Shown here piece after piece: positions 1-12,707 of a stretch of 64,000 nucleotides of DNA; position 1 is the first letter of the stretch; every line of letters starts with the position of its first letter. A program made the position numbers and the translations under genes. Origin of the DNA: Nicotiana tabacum (Eukaryota; Streptophyta; Magnoliopsida; Solanales; Solanaceae); NCBI RefSeq assembly GCF_000715075.1, contig NC_134088.1, positions 1,488,001 to 1,552,000 on the forward strand, in the 5' to 3' direction. The notes beneath the pieces are model-generated. The model was not told the origin of the DNA. It did no database searches and saw nothing but the letters and a program-made list of their open reading frames with translations.

Positions 1-1459
1 TTACTTAGTTACATCAATAAATGCTAAATGAATCAATTCTAATGCATGAAAATAAGTTTTCTAAAGTTTTTCCCAAAAAGTCAAAAATCACCTTGGGCCC
101 ACATGGTCAAAACCCGAGGTTCGAACCAAAATCCGATTACCCATTCCCCCACGAACCCAAATATATAATTTTTTATGAAATCGGACTTCAAATAGAGGTC
201 CAAATCCCTAAAATTTGAAGAACCTAGGTTCTACCCAAAACACCCAATTTCTCCCATGAAAACCATTGATTCTAGGATGAAATCTTGTAAAAAGAAGTTA
301 AGGAGTAAGAAAAGGAGTTAGAAATCACTTACTAATATTTTGGAGAAGAAAAGTTGTTTGAAAAATCACCTCTTATGTTTTTAGGGTTTTGAAATGTGAA
401 AAATAACTGAAAATCCCGTTTAAATATACCCCTCTCAGACCCCCTGTGCAGACCGCACAAAAAGGAGTGCGGCCGCGGAGCTCACAATGTTGACTGCAGT
501 GAAATGCTTTAGTATTTTGGCCATAACTTTCTTTGTAGATGTCCAAATATTAATTTCTTTATTTTTCTGGAAATTAGACACGAAGGGCTACAACTTTTGT
601 TTTTGAATCATCTCAAAATTCCTTGTAGATCAAAATATATACGCTTTCGAAGCCAAACCAGTGAACCTGCGGATTCTTCCTCACCGCAGACCACACAAAA
701 TCGAGTGCGGCTGCAAAGGCCCCTCTGCGGTCAGCACAAAATCTTTGCGGACAGCACTACAACTATGTTTTAAGCCTAAAACATCCCGGAACTTTCCCGA
801 AACTCACCTGAGCTCTCGGGACTTCAAACCAAATGTGCATACTAACTCAAAACATGATATGGGCCTACTCGTGCAATTACATCATCTAAATAACATGTAA
901 AACCATGAATTAAACCTCAAAACTCATCATTTTCATCAAGTACACTTAAAGTTCGTAACTCTTCAACCGGAAGTCCAACTTACGCCAAATAAACTCCATT
1001 TTTTACCAAATTTCACAATTATCTTTTAAATACTATAACAAGTTTGTATCAGGCTCCGGAACCAAAATACAGGCCCGATACCAGTGGTTTCAAACATTAA
1101 TTCTTTTCTTCATTTCTTAGATAATTCAGTAAAATAATTTCTTTCAAAAATTGATTTTTAAGGCTTGGGACATCAGAATTCATTTACGGGCATACGCCCA
1201 AGTCCCATATTTTACTGCGGACATCCCGGGATCGTTGGAACACGGATCCGGGCCCATTTTGCTCAAAATGTTGACCAAAGTCAACCATAATCAAATTTTA
1301 ACTCTAGAAATTTCTATTTCTCATATTTTCACATAGAAGGCTTTCCGGATATAGGTCCAGACCACACACACAAGTCGAGGTGAGACAGAAATAGGTTTTT
1401 AAGGCCTCGAGACACAGAGTTTATTTCTAAAACAGGTGATGACCTTTTGGGTCATCACA
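1..1459 (-). repeat. 3' LTR of the Tekay-like element (partial)
   Basis: Direct copy of 7614-9105, in the same orientation. It ends on the + strand with GTCATCACA at 1459, matching the CTCATCACA end at 9105. The start of this LTR lies left of the window. A TATA-like sequence on the minus strand (about 416-430) and the GC-rich CGGACCGCA-type repeats (437-475 and 683-745) are shared with the other LTR. Compared with that LTR, it lacks about 30 bp near 750. The short open frames here are LTR sequence, not genes. Confidence 0.88.
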
Positions 1460-1475
1460 TTGTCCACCTCTAAAA
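1460..1475 (-). other. polypurine tract of the Tekay-like element
   Basis: Directly inside the 3' LTR. On the minus strand it reads as a purine-rich run (TTAGAGGTGGACAA) ending at the LTR border, the usual site for plus-strand DNA priming in reverse transcription. Assigned by position and composition. Confidence 0.6.
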
Positions 1476-1479
1476 CAAT

Positions 1480-1897
1480 TGTTCGTCCTCAAACGGACAT
1501 AAGAAGGAAGTACCCGAGTCGGGAAAAAGATGGGGATAACGGCTCCGCATATCGGATTCGGACTCCCAGGTCGATGCCTTAGCAGGCTGACCTCTCCACT
1601 GAACACAAACAGAAGGGAAACTCTTCGACCTCAACTAAAGAACCTGCCGGTTTAGAATAGCTACCGGCTACTCCTCATATGACAAGTCCTTGTCCAACTG
1701 GACAGTGCTGAAGTCTAACACGTGGGATGGATCACCGTGATACTTTCAAAGCATGGACATAAGGAAAACTGGATACACGACTGATAAGCTCGGCGGCAAC
1801 ACAAGTCTGTAAGCCACCCTCACTCAATCAAGAATCTCAAACGGTCCAATGAACCTAGGGCTAAGCTTGCCTCTCTTCCCAAATCTCATCACGCCCT
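1480..1897 (-). pseudogene. Integrase C-terminal region and chromodomain remnant (Tekay-like)
   Basis: Continues the integrase past a frameshift near 1970. The minus strand encodes a basic stretch with the KRGKLSPRFIGPF-type motif of the gypsy integrase C-terminus. Near 1500-1600 follows a stretch with Tyr/Pro/Leu-Phe-Pro residues and the VQWRG and STWE motifs of the chromodomain carried by Tekay/Del chromoviruses. In the family, this domain directs integration to heterochromatin. Several in-frame stops are present, for example in the Leu-Asp-stop segment near 1830, so it is not functional. The call rests on my own reading of the frames, as no single open frame spans it. Confidence 0.65.
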
Positions 1898-2899
1898 TCA
1901 TAGGCGACACCTGAAGCAATACCCGCTCACCGACCATGAATGCCAAATCACGAGCCTTACGATCGGCATAACTCTTTTGCCTGGACTGAGTGTACGAAGC
2001 CTATCCTGAATGATCCTGACCTTGTCCAAGGCATCCTGTACTAGATCCGTACCCAACAACCTAGCCTCTCCCGGCTCAAACCATCCAACTAGATACCAAC
2101 ATCGCCTACCATACAAAGCATCATAAGGAGCCATCTGGATACTCGACTGGTAGCTGTTGTTGTAGGCAAACTCTGCTAAAGGCAAAAATTGATCCCACGA
2201 GCCTCCAAAGTCAATGACATATACTCGTAGCATATCCTCCAAAATATGAATAGTATGCTCGGACTGCCCGTCCGTCTGAGGATGAAATGCTATGCTCAGC
2301 TCAACCTATATGCCTAACTCTCGCTGAACTGCCTTCCAGAAACGTGAGGTAAATTGTGTACCTCGATCCGAAATAATAGACACAGGCACACCATGAAGAC
2401 GAACAATCTCCCGGATATAGATCTTAGCTAACCTCTCGGAAGAATAGGAGACTGCCACAGGAATGAGATGCGCTGACTTGGTCAGCCTATCAATAATAAC
2501 CCATACTGCATCGAACTTCCTCCGAGTCTATGGGAGTCTAACAACCAAATCCATTGTGATTCGCTCCCACTTCCACTCGGGAAGCTCAATCCTCTTAAAC
2601 AAACCGCAAGACCTCTAATGCTCGTACTTAACCTGCTGACAATTCAAACACTGAGCTACATATGCAACAATATCCTTCTTTATCCTCCTCCACCAATAAT
2701 GCTGCCGCAAATCCTGATACATCTTCGTGGCGCCCGGATGAATAGAGTATCGGGAACTATGGGCCTCCTCTAAAATCAACTCCCAGAGCCCATCCACATT
2801 AGGCACACAAACTTGACCCTGCAATCTCAAAACTCTATCATCTCCTAAGGTAACTTGCTTGGCACCTCCGTGCTGCACTGTGTCCCTAAGGACACACAA
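1898..2899 (-). pseudogene. Integrase (Tekay-like), broken
   Basis: The N-terminal zinc-binding HHCC region is visible at 2615-2899 (two His in AHSSRYSIHPG, then CLNCQQVKYEH). The catalytic core follows through several frames, with the first Asp in TMDLVVRLP near 2550, the second in ISDRGTQF near 2360, and Glu in DGQSEHT near 2270. The last part, with GGSWDQFLPLAEFAYNN and the GRRC motif, is open at 1898-2242. Stops at about 2614, 2530 and 2310 and a frameshift near 1970 break it. In the family the enzyme joins the element's DNA ends to chromosomal DNA in the nucleus. Confidence 0.85.
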
Positions 2900-3019
2900 A
2901 TGAGGATCATCATACTACCGATCTCGAATATGCTCCAACAATGAATAACGAGCGACTGTGCAAGATAACAAACGGCTGGGCTCAGAAACATCTAACCTCA
3001 CAAATTGATTGGCCAAAGC

Positions 3020-4501
3020 CTAAACATCCAAAGCAAGCGGTCTCTCACTGATTGGAATATAAGCAAGACTGCCCATACTGACTAACTTCCTACTCAAAGC
3101 ATGGGCCAGCACATTGGCCTTTACTAGATGATATAAGATGGTGATATCATGGTCCTTCAATAGCTCCAACCACCTTCTCTGCCTCAAATTTAGCTCCTTC
3201 TGCTTGAACAAATATTGCAAATTCTTGTGATCCGTGAACACCTCATATGCCACACCATACAGATAATGCCTCCAAATCTTTAATGCGTGAACAATGGCTG
3301 CCAACTCCAAATCATGAACCGGATAATTCTTCTCATAGATCTTCAACTGCCGTGAAGCATAGGCAATGACCTTGCCATCCTGCACCAACACCGCACCAAG
3401 TCTAATACGAGATGCATCACAATAAACCGTATAAGGCCCTGAACCTGTGGGCAAAACCAACACCGACACTGTAGTCAAAGCTGTCTTGAGCTTCTGAAAG
3501 CTCGCCTCGCACTCGTACGACCACCTGAACTGGGCACCCTTCTGGGTCAACCTGATCATCGGGGCTGCAATAGATGAAAAACCCTCCACAAACCGATGAT
3601 AATAGCCTGCCAATCCCAAGAAACTCCGGATCTCTGTAGCTGATGCTGGTCTAGGCCAGTTCTTGACTGCTTCTATCTTCTTCGGATCAACCTAAATACC
3701 CTCTGCTGATACAACATGACCCAGGAATGCAACTGAATGCAACCAGAACTCGCACTTCAAAAACTTGACATACAACTGACTATCCCTCAAAGTCTGAAGA
3801 ACCACTCTCAGATGTTTCTCATGCTTCTCCTAGCTGCGGGAGTAGATCAAAATATCATCAATGAAGACTATCACGAACGAATCCAAGTAAGGCCTAAACA
3901 CTCGGTTCATCAAATCCATAAAAGATGTTGGGGCATTTGTCAACCCGAATGACGTCACCAAGAACACATAATGCCCGTACTGAGTGCGAAAAGTTGTCTT
4001 AGGGACATCGGATGCCCTAATCCTCAACTGATGGTAGCCAGATCTCAAGTCAATCTTCGAAAATACCTTGGCACCCTGAAGCTGATCAAACAAATCATCA
4101 AATCCTTGGCAATGGATACTTACTCTTAATTGTAACCTTGTTCAAATGTCGATAATCAATACACCTCCTCATCGATCCATCCTTCTTTTTAACAAACAAC
4201 ACGACGCACCCCCAGGCGAGACACTAGGTCTGATAAAGCATTTATCAAGCGAGTCGTGCAACTGCTTCTTCAACTCTTTCAACTCAGGCGGGGCCATACT
4301 ACACGGCGGGATAGAAATGGGCTGAGTGCCCGGAGCCAAATCAATACAGAAGTCAATATCCCTGTCGGGTGGCATACCCGGCAGGTCTGAAGGAAATACC
4401 TCAGGGAACTCACAAACAACAGGCACAGAATTAATAGAAGGAACCTCGGCACTAGAATCACGAACATATGCCAAATAGGCCAAACACCCCTTCTCGACCA
4501 T
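3020..4501 (-). pseudogene. Reverse transcriptase and RNase H (Tekay-like), broken
   Basis: Three open pieces (4169-4501, 3830-4093, 3020-3619) in order cover RT and RNase H. The first holds the pre-RT segment FPEVFPSDLPGMPP. The second holds [13 protein letters not shown] and the active site [10 protein letters not shown], with the two catalytic Asp present. The third starts at [13 protein letters not shown] (RT thumb) and runs into RNase H, with [25 protein letters not shown] and TDHKNLQYL. Stops near 3829 and 3690, frame changes at about 4168-4210 and between pieces make it non-functional. The gypsy-type order RT, RNase H, then integrase agrees with the neighbours. Confidence 0.9.
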
Positions 4502-4870
4502 GCGCCGAGCCTAACACATAAGAGATAACATTACGGGTAGAATGACTAGGAGTCCCTCTCCACTCTAAACGAGGCATACCTGGTAAAGCTAAGGTCACAA
4601 TCTTGGCATGACAGTCCAAGATGACGTGGTAAGGTGATAACCCGTCCATCCCCAATATGACATCGAAATCAACCATTTCCAGAAGTAATAAATCTACACG
4701 AGTCTCAAGACCCCCAATCACAACTATACATGAACGATGGACACGATCTACCATAATAAAATCACCCACTGGTGTAGACACATAAATAGGAGCACTCAAA
4801 GAATCACTAGGCATGACCAGATACAGTGCAAATAAGATGACACATAGGAGTATGTAGATCCTGGATCAAA
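4458..4870 (-). pseudogene. Retroviral-type aspartic protease (Tekay-like), broken
   Basis: The active-site motif DPGSTYSYVSS is read on the minus strand from 4867 downwards, and the frame runs on through VDLLLLEMVDFDVILGMDGLSPYH to 4458. The protease would cut the Gag-Pol polyprotein in virus-like particles. An in-frame TGA sits about 5 codons upstream of the active site (near 4880), separating it from Gag. It overlaps the start of the RT piece in a different frame, consistent with a frameshift near 4480. DxG active sites written as DPG(S/T) are usual in Tekay elements. Confidence 0.82.
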
Positions 4871-4899
4871 TAAAAAAGCATCTCTACTTCAAACAAGAA

Positions 4900-5498
4900 C
4901 AGTACCTGTGATAGCTACATCAGAAGCCTCAGCCTCGGGCCTAGCTGGAAGAGCATAACATTGTGGCTAGGCCCCACCACCCTGGACTACATCTCTGGGA
5001 CGGCCTATTGCTAGCTGGCCTCCACCTCTAGCGGCCCGACCTCCACCTCTAATACCTCTACCTCCACCTCTAGCACCTCTACCTCCACCTCTAGCTAACT
5101 GAGCGGGCTGAACGAGTCCCTCAATGAACCTCCTCACTCCCTCTCTGAGTGACAGGAAGAGACTTCTCCAGAAATAGCTGAGAAAACTGATCCCAAGTTA
5201 GAGCTGGTGACTAAACTGGTCTAGCCAAACAATAATCTCTCCACCAAGTCTTGGCCGATCCAGACAAGCGAAAAGTAGCAAGGTCGACCCCATTGGTCTC
5301 CACTATGCCCATGTTCCTGAGAGCCTCATGACAGTTGTCTTAATAATCCTGGGGATCCTCAGAAGATGCACCGCTATAAGTGGTAGTGAAGAGCTTGGTG
5401 AAACCTATCCAACCTCCATAAAGCCTCCGAAGACGTAGCTGATCTATCACCGGTCTGTGCTGTTGTTCGGCTGAAGAAGTGGTACATGACTTTGCCAT
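4900..5498 (-). pseudogene. Gag fragment (Tekay-like), internally deleted
   Basis: From an ATG at 5496-5498 the minus strand encodes recognisable Gag pieces: FTKLFTTTYSGASSEDPQ, then RLSGSAKTWWRDY and TWDQFSQLFLEKSLP (the retrotrans_gag core), then a Gly/Arg-rich GGGRGARGGGRG segment. The last comes from an 18-bp-like repeat at 5020-5095. Stops occur near 5340, 5215 and 5130. The CCHC zinc knuckle expected between core and Gly-rich tail is not visible, and the product would be much shorter than a normal Tekay Gag, so I infer internal deletions. Gag would form the particle shell. Confidence 0.72.
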
Positions 5499-5684
5499 TC
5501 GTGAAAGGACAAGAGTAGAGGTTTCAATTTAGCAATGAGAGAACAAAATCGCACGACAGAGAAGAATATAAGTTAAACGTTTCCTAACTCTGTAGCCTTT
5601 GGGGGATGAATACAGACGTCTCTGTACCGATCCTTCAGACCCTACTGAGCTTGTTTGTGAATTGTGAGACCTATGTAACCTAAA

Positions 5685-5696
5685 GCTCTGATACCA
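5685..5696 (-). other. Primer-binding site, initiator-tRNA-Met type
   Basis: Minus strand reads TGGTATCAGAGC, the classic sequence complementary to the 3' end of plant initiator tRNA-Met. It lies 3 bp inside the LTR border at 5700. It fixes the element's orientation and the inner LTR end. Confidence 0.9.
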
Positions 5697-6489
5697 ACTT
5701 GTCACGACCCGAATTTCCCACCCTCTGGAGTTGTGATGGCGCCTACTAGTGAAAGCTAGGCAAGCCAACCGTTTGAACAATTTACCTTTTCCCCATTTTT
5801 AATTACTTTAACAAGTATGAATCAATAGTTATAAACAACAAAAATTTAAAGCAAGCGGAAGAAAAAGATAAAACATTTGAATAAATATCCAATATAATAT
5901 CTTAAGAAAAATCTACCCAGAACTGATGTCACGCTTCACAAACAGTCTAGAATTTTCTACAAACAAGGTCTGAAATATAGCTAATACACTGTTTCTGAAA
6001 TAAGTTTCCGAACAAAAGGAACATATGGAAATAAGTACAATTGAAGGCGACTCCGAGGACCGTGAACGCTACTGAAGGTTTACCTTGAGTCTCCACCACA
6101 ACGAACAGTTACTATCGATCAAATACCTGGATCAAATGTACAGAAGTGTAGTATCAGCACAACCGACCCCATGTGCTGGTATGTGCCTAGCCTAACCTCA
6201 GCAAAGTAGTGACGAGGTTAGGACCAGACTACCAAATAAACATCTGTAGTTAAATCATATACAACATTAAAGAAGAACAGTAATGTACAATTAAGTATGA
6301 GAGGGGGTAACATGCTGCGGGGAAATCGAATAATAATGGAAGAACAACAAATAAATGTGAGGATCACCACAGTTCTATTAAAAATAGGAAGGGGGAATCA
6401 TGTTGCGGGATACAACAAGTGTCAACAGGAAACCAACAATTAAAGGTAGAGAAACCGTAACTCAGTTAACAATAAAAATCAGGAAATCA

Positions 6490-7010
6490 AAGACAAGTGC
6501 ACGGCATCACCCTTCGTACTTTAACACTCACTCACCAAAATAATATACGGCATCACCCTTCGTGCTTTAACACTCTCTCACCAAAACAATACACGACATT
6601 ACCCTTCGTGCTTTACACTCTTACTCACCCACGCAACAATCACAGAGCAAATAGGGTAAGGGAATCTATAACATCAAAATAAAATCAAGTAACAACAGAA
6701 AATCAGTAAATAAACGTAAAGGACAACATAACTCGATTATCAACAAGAATCAGGAAAATCAAGGACAAGTGCACGACATCACCCTTCGTGGTTTTACTCT
6801 CATCCTCACCATAAGAACCAATATAATCTGCACAGCATCACCCTTCGTGCTTTTACTCTCGTCCTCACCATAAAATCAATGTAATCGGCACGGAATTGAA
6901 CATCGTGTGACACGTCATCACCCTTCGTGCTTTTACACTCTTCCTCACAAAATCATACACGACATCACCCTTCGTGCTTTAACACTCTTCCTTACCCAAA
7001 CAACAATCAC
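6490..7010 (-). repeat. Minisatellite in LTR, unit with CATCACCCTTCGTGCTTT
   Basis: About seven imperfect copies of a 44-60 bp unit containing the core CATCACCCTTCGTGCTTT followed by ACACTC and a variable AT-rich tail, arranged head to tail with irregular spacing. It lies in the downstream part of the LTR. Copy number was counted by eye. The 61- and 75-residue frames across it are translations of repeat. Confidence 0.85.
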
Positions 7011-7024
7011 AAGAAATAAGGGCA

Positions 7025-7170
7025 AGGAAATGAATGAAATCACAATAAATCCCGGCAAGGGAACAATAGTACAACAATCAAATTCCGGTAAGGGAAACAA
7101 TATCAAAACAATAACATCCCGGCAAGGGAGATAATATTAAAAAAATAACATCCCGGAAAGGGGGGGGGGA
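7025..7170 (-). repeat. Short tandem block, ATCCCGGCAAGGGA unit
   Basis: Four copies of (A)ATCCCGGCAAGGGA-like sequence about 35 bp apart, ending in a run of nine G. Adjacent to the longer minisatellite and part of the same LTR. Confidence 0.75.
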
Positions 7171-8030
7171 TATCATAATCCTCTCTCTTCTTTCTTCTTT
7201 CACATTTACTTCACAACGTGAGCCAATGCTCTATAAGGTTCAATTGCCAATTATACTTCCACAATTCATTATGCAACTTGAGCCAACGCTCTTCAATATT
7301 CAAATACCACTATTACTTCCACAAGCTTTGTTCAACAATAGAAACCATCATATAAGGCATGGACAATACAAACGGAGTCATAATAGTCATAATATAAGAC
7401 TCACGGGAATGCTTGACACCAACGTATAAATACTCGTCACCGTGACTATACGTCGTACTCAACAAATAATACATAGCAAATAGGACAAAACTCCTAATCC
7501 CTCAAGCTAAGGTTAGACCAAACACTTACCTCGATGCCACGAATACTATTCAAGTCTCAACTATCGCTTTACCTCTTGATTCCGCCGCTAATTCGCTCGT
7601 ATCTAGCCACAAGTTACTTAATTACATCAATAAATGCTAAATGAATCAATTCTAATGCATGACATTAAGTTTTCTAAAGTTTTTCCTAAAAAGTCAAAAA
7701 TCACTCCCAGGCCCACATGGTCAAAACCCGAGGTTCAAACAAAAACCCGATTATTCATTCCCCCACGAACCCAAATATATAATTTGTTTTGAAATCGGAC
7801 CTCAAATCGAGGTCCAAATCCTTAAAATTTGAAAAACCTAGGTTCTACCCAAAACACCCAATTTCCCCCATGAAAACCATTGATTCTAGGATGAAATCTT
7901 GTAAAAAAGTTAAGGAGTAAAGAAAATGAGTTAGAAATCACTTACTAATATTTTAGAGAAGAAAAACTGTTTGAAAAATCACCTCTTATGTTTTTAGGGT
8001 TTTGAAAAGTGAAAAATAACTGAAAATCCC

Positions 8031-8370
8031 GTTTAAATATACCCCTCTTAGACCCCCTTTGCGGACCGCACAAAAAGGAGTGCGGCCGCGAAGCTCACAA
8101 TGTTGACTGCAGTGACATGCTTTAGTATTGTGGCCATAAACTTCTCTACAGATGTCCAAATTGTGATTTCTTTACCATTCTGGAACCTAGACACGAAGGG
8201 CTACAACTTTCGTTTTTGAATCATCTCAACATTCCTTGTATATCAAAAGATATAGGCTTCCAAAGTTAGATCAGTGAACCTGCAGATTCTTCCTCACCGC
8301 AGACCGCACAAAATCGAGTGCGGCCGCAAAGGCCCTTCCACGGTCGCACAAAATTTTTGCGGACCGCACT
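8031..8370 (-). promoter_or_regulatory. LTR promoter: TATA box with upstream GC-rich CGGACCGCA repeats
   Basis: Minus strand reads GGGGTATATTTAAAC (8031-8045), a good TATA box. Just upstream (8061-8090 and 8297-8370) lie repeated GCGGACCGCACAAAA and GAGTGCGGCCGCA motifs. The same arrangement is at 416-475 and 683-745 in the other LTR. Read as an RNA polymerase II promoter from position and sequence only; no transcript data. Confidence 0.65.
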
Positions 8371-9105
8371 GGCGGGTTCAGAGATCTGCAACATCTCTGG
8401 ACCTGCAACAGCTATGTTTTAAGCCTAAAACATCCCGGAACATACCCGAAACTCACCCGAGCCCTCGGGACTTCAAACCAAATGTGTATACTAACTCAAA
8501 ACATCATATGGACCTACTCGTGCAATCACATCATCTAAATAACATGTAAAACCATGAATTGAACCTCAAAACTCATCATTTTCATCAAGAACACTTTAAG
8601 TTCATAAATCTTCAACCGAAAGTCCAACTCACGTCAAATAAACTCCGTTTTCACCAAATTTCACAGTTATCTTTTAAATACTATAACATGTTTTGTACCG
8701 GGCTCCGAAACCAAAATACGGGCCCGAGACCAATGGTTTCAAACATTAATTCTTTTCTTCATTTCTTAGATAGTTCAGTAAAACAATTTCTTTCAAAAAT
8801 TGATTTCTAAGGCTTGGGACCTCGGAATTCATTTTCGGGCAAACACCTAAGTCCCATATTTTACTGTGGACCTCCCGGGATTGTCTGAAGACGGATCCGG
8901 GTTCGTTTACTGAAAATATTGACCAAAGTCAACCATAATCAAATTTTAAATCTAGAAATTTCTATTTCTCATATTTTCACATAGAAGGCTTTTCGGATAT
9001 AGGTCCAGACCACGTACACAAGTCGAGGTGAGATAAAAAGAGGTTTTAAGGCCTCGGGACACAAAGTTTATTTGTAAATAGGTGATGGCCTTTTGTCTCA
9101 TCACA

Positions 9106-12100
9106 CCTTTCCTTTCTTCGCCAGACCATTACCCAATCGAAGGCCCAAACATCGTCCTTTATCTATCACAATCACACCCTCATTCTACTACCACGACAAC
9201 ATTCCATCTCTTCTAAATGCTATTAGTCTTAGACTCCTTTGAGTTCATTCAGGCTATAGTGAGCTTTGTATAACATAGAGAAACCATCTGCTCTTCTTGT
9301 TTTCATGGGCTTAATCCTGAGGAATTATCCATTTTCGTTACCTTCTCACTCTCCCTTTCTTATCCTTACTCCTGTCTTCTAGAACCTTGTCGCGTCACCA
9401 TACAATAGCTTGCGACCTACACATATCTATTTATATTACTTGCAGCCTTTCAACTTGGTTGCATCATAGATTTCCTTATGTCCTTCTGGAATATCAAGCG
9501 AGAAATCGCATCTTCTCTAACTCTTCTTTACTATCTTAATCAGGATTCTCGATACCTAGACCATAGGCTGGATGATATGCTACTGACAATGCCTTTATTA
9601 TTCCCAGATATTGAATCGCCGCACTTCTAGCCTTCTATCCTAAGTAAGGACTATTCACAACCTTCTGTATTTGAGTATCTAGTAAGTTGTCCACCTTTTC
9701 CCTACTTATCTTAAAGTCTTATATCATATCTTTTATCTCTTTCACGAACTCCCTTCCACTTAGGTATAATCACATCCACAACTTGAAGCTCTCTTATAAT
9801 ATTTGCACCCATGGTGCATACACAATCTGGTGGTCACTCCATATTGGTACTCTTCTAATTGGCTATCGTAGAGCCGTTGTAAAATATGGCTACTGTACCA
9901 TTTCTCTTGTACCTCTGATATTATGAGTGATTTTACAATGTTCTCAATAATGATATTTGTAACTTTTTGGGTCCAATAGGCAGACTCCTCATTTACTTAG
10001 TTGATGTAACTCTTTATTTCCTTTTTCTTCTGATTAGCCTTTATGTAGGATCAAGCTAACTTCCGATCTGTGGCTCATGGCATTTAGTTATTACTTTAGC
10101 CTTTTATGGACACTATGAAAAACCATGATATAATCTTCTAATGATTCAATCCTTTGTCTATGACCTGGACCCAATTCCTTCTTTTAGCTCATACCGGAGT
10201 CTTCTACGGCTGATCATTAATCGAATAATTCCTTTCGTTCCATTTCAACTTTCTTCAAACATAAGGAATTACTTTTCCTGGTTTTTCTGCCCCCTTTTTG
10301 CGTGCATACTTAGATAATCTTGGTGCCCATGCATATTGGAATTCCATACAACTCATATGATCTTGAATATCAGTACTGATTTTACTTTCCCTTCATTAGC
10401 CACAGTAGGTGCCATTTTCTTATGGAGTGCATACAATGTTATTGTGAGACTGTTGTTATAAGACCATTTCCTCCTTAGGTCACCCAGCTTAGGTTAAAGC
10501 TTCCTTCCTTACTTTCTCAGCTAGTCTTTATTGTAGTATTTAGGAAGGATTCTCTGACTCTTATAAAGCTGCAAGCTAATTACACCAAATACTTAACTAT
10601 TTTTTTTGATGTCCTTTCTCGCCTATAATTATCCGTAGTTTATGCTCATGTGCTTGTAGGGTTTCTGCTGAACTTGATATTTTGACTGTCTTCCTAGTGA
10701 CTTTCTCTTTTATTTCAGTAACACTCATATGGTACCTTTAACTACCCCAACTCCTATCTGAATATTTTCTCAAGGATCACAATGTCATATCTGCGAGACC
10801 GAATTCACCATATTGGGTTTTACTATGTTTATCTTGCACGATCTGCTAACTCATCTGTAACCTCCTGTTTAGCCATAACAAGGCTCTTCCTGAATCAATT
10901 GCTGACTACTCGTTGGCCCAGTCTCATATAAATATTAAGCGTAATCTTTCTTAGATTATTTCCTTTGTCTTAACATATGTCTTGTACTGACTCCTTATCT
11001 ATCAATAACATCTTGGGCAGGAACCCTTACTTCCTTTCTGTGATGTCGTGTTTGCATAATGTTCTAGAATCGTAGCATATCTGTAGGCTTTGAATTAGTG
11101 CAGTCTCGTCCCTTTTTCATTTTTTATCGCATTCTTCCTTTACCATTCCATAATTACTAGAACCCCTTAATTCTGACTTAAGGCCTCATCACTCCATATC
11201 CCTCTCTTTAGGGGAGTACTAACATTTAGTGCTATGATGCTCTACGTATAAATGTTTTACCTCTTCATCTTTAGCATCCTTTCACATCATCATGACCCTT
11301 ACTCGCCTTGGGTAATCCTTCTCCACCAAGTATAACAAAATTCCTTACTCGCGATGGTGACACTTAGCGCAACTAGCACATACAGTCCCTTAAGCATAAT
11401 TTTGCTCACATTGCTTATTTTAGGAAAGCGTCTTCCTGAATGAACTTTCTCCGAATTTCTTATGAATCTGGTTCTGTTATCCATTCTATTATGGACGGAA
11501 AGCAATATGAAATTCTCATGATGTCGATCATTATCAAATCACTCATTCCTTAATTCATGTTTAGTTTACCATGTTCACCAATCCATACTGATTTCTATTA
11601 CTCTGGGTCTAACTTTTCCTTCTGGTAGTCACATTGGAGTCACGAGCTTATTTCTCGAAATGAGGATATGACCTTAGGGCCTATATTCTTTTGTTGTTTC
11701 AAGGCCTGTCACCTCTCGTCTTTTATCCCTCTTCGTACTTCCCTGCTAATATTTCTATCTATTACTTTACTCTGAAAACTTCAACAAGATATTCTTTTGC
11801 TTTTAGCTCCCCTTTCCTCCATCCACTGGCTCTTCGGGTTGCCTAGCATTATCTCTCTACTAGGGATGGGAGTTATAGTAAGGTAATATTTATCCCTTCA
11901 AGTTTTTCAGTTCCTATCTTTGTAGTACTCATATCTAGCTGTACTATTTTAGTGTGCGCCATCTGGGTGTCTCACAAGGAGATCTATTGGCATATTTGCA
12001 ATATCCTTCGGAAATGTCAACTAACACAAACAATTCATTTATCATTTTGGCTCACTCTAACCCCAACCAGATCGTGATATTATGTCCTTTTCTTAAACCA

Positions 12101-12707
12101 TATTTGTTAGCTCCCATAGAGCATAACTTACATCGGTGTGGCCAATTATACATACCTCTGTTACTGTTGAAGGTAATTCAAAATGCTTATATCTCTCTTC
12201 ATGTATTGTAGGTAATGTTAAACTCTACTAATTAGGTACCTCGTACACTTCTTCACATTGCTTCTTCTATTTGTTAAAACTTGTATCTACCTTCCAATTC
12301 TCTTATTCCTCACCGTAAGAGTAGATAGACATTCTTGCCTTAGGGATCCTTATCAAGAAGCTTGCACATCTTAGTGTCCTCATGTTTTGTTGGAGACCTT
12401 ACATAAATCATAAGCATGATGCAAAATCGAGTTCCTCTGACTCAATTCTCCCACAGCCACATTTAATCCCTTACCAAACGTTTTTCTAGATGTAGGCAAC
12501 GTCGTATTATGAATAATATAGAATTTAGGAAATTGAGTTCTTACAACCGAGATCTATCACACGATCTAGAGTAAGAAGAAAGAGTGACAGTCCTAAATGC
12601 CCAGTAGCCTCCTGCTTATAAGTATAGTGCACAATACACCCATAAACAAGACTCTTCTAGACACGACTTGTAGACTCCCTATGACAGAACTGCTTTGATA
12701 CCACTTT
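9106..12707 (-). mobile_element. Internal region of a non-coding LTR element (LARD-like), truncated
   Basis: Lies between the Tekay LTR end and the next LTR at 12708. No open frame here exceeds about 85 codons and none resembles a retroelement protein. The + strand is clearly pyrimidine-biased (many CTT/TCC runs). The right end carries a primer-binding-like site next to the LTR, so this is probably the interior of a non-autonomous large LTR element on the minus strand, its 3' part lying beyond the Tekay insertion. The alternative is a very decayed coding interior. Confidence 0.55.
12691..12703 (-). other. Primer-binding site of the LARD-like element
   Basis: Minus strand reads TGGTATCAAAGCA, one substitution from the initiator-Met site in the Tekay element, placed 4 bp inside the LTR border at 12708. 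Confidence 0.65.

Larger units (their letters stand above)
1..9105 (-). mobile_element. Ty3/gypsy chromovirus, Tekay/Del-like, degenerate; left end outside window
   Basis: Minus-strand LTR retrotransposon read from right to left: 5' LTR (5700-9105), primer-binding site (5685-5696), Gag, protease, RT/RNase H, integrase with chromodomain, polypurine tract (about 1460-1475), 3' LTR (1-1459, cut by the window edge). The two LTR segments (1-1459 and 7614-9105) align along their whole length. I counted about 17 differences in the first 200 bases by eye, so this is not a recent insertion. Every coding segment has stops or frameshifts, so the copy cannot act on its own. Gene order PR-RT-RH-IN is that of Ty3/gypsy. 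The chromodomain remnant, the DPGST protease motif and the initiator-Met primer site point to the Tekay/Del clade. The right flank starts CCTTT, a possible target-site copy whose partner lies outside the window. Confidence 0.9.
5700..9105 (-). repeat. 5' LTR of the Tekay-like element (about 3.4 kb)
   Basis: Bounded by TGTCACGACCC at 5700 and CATCACA at 9105 on the + strand (TG...CA). The inner end abuts the primer-binding site. The right part (7614-9105) repeats 1-1459. On the minus strand it contains a TATA box at 8031-8045 preceded by GC-rich repeats, so transcription would start near 8000 and run left. It also holds two tandem-repeat blocks (6490-7010 and 7025-7170). No protein-coding content. 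Confidence 0.9.
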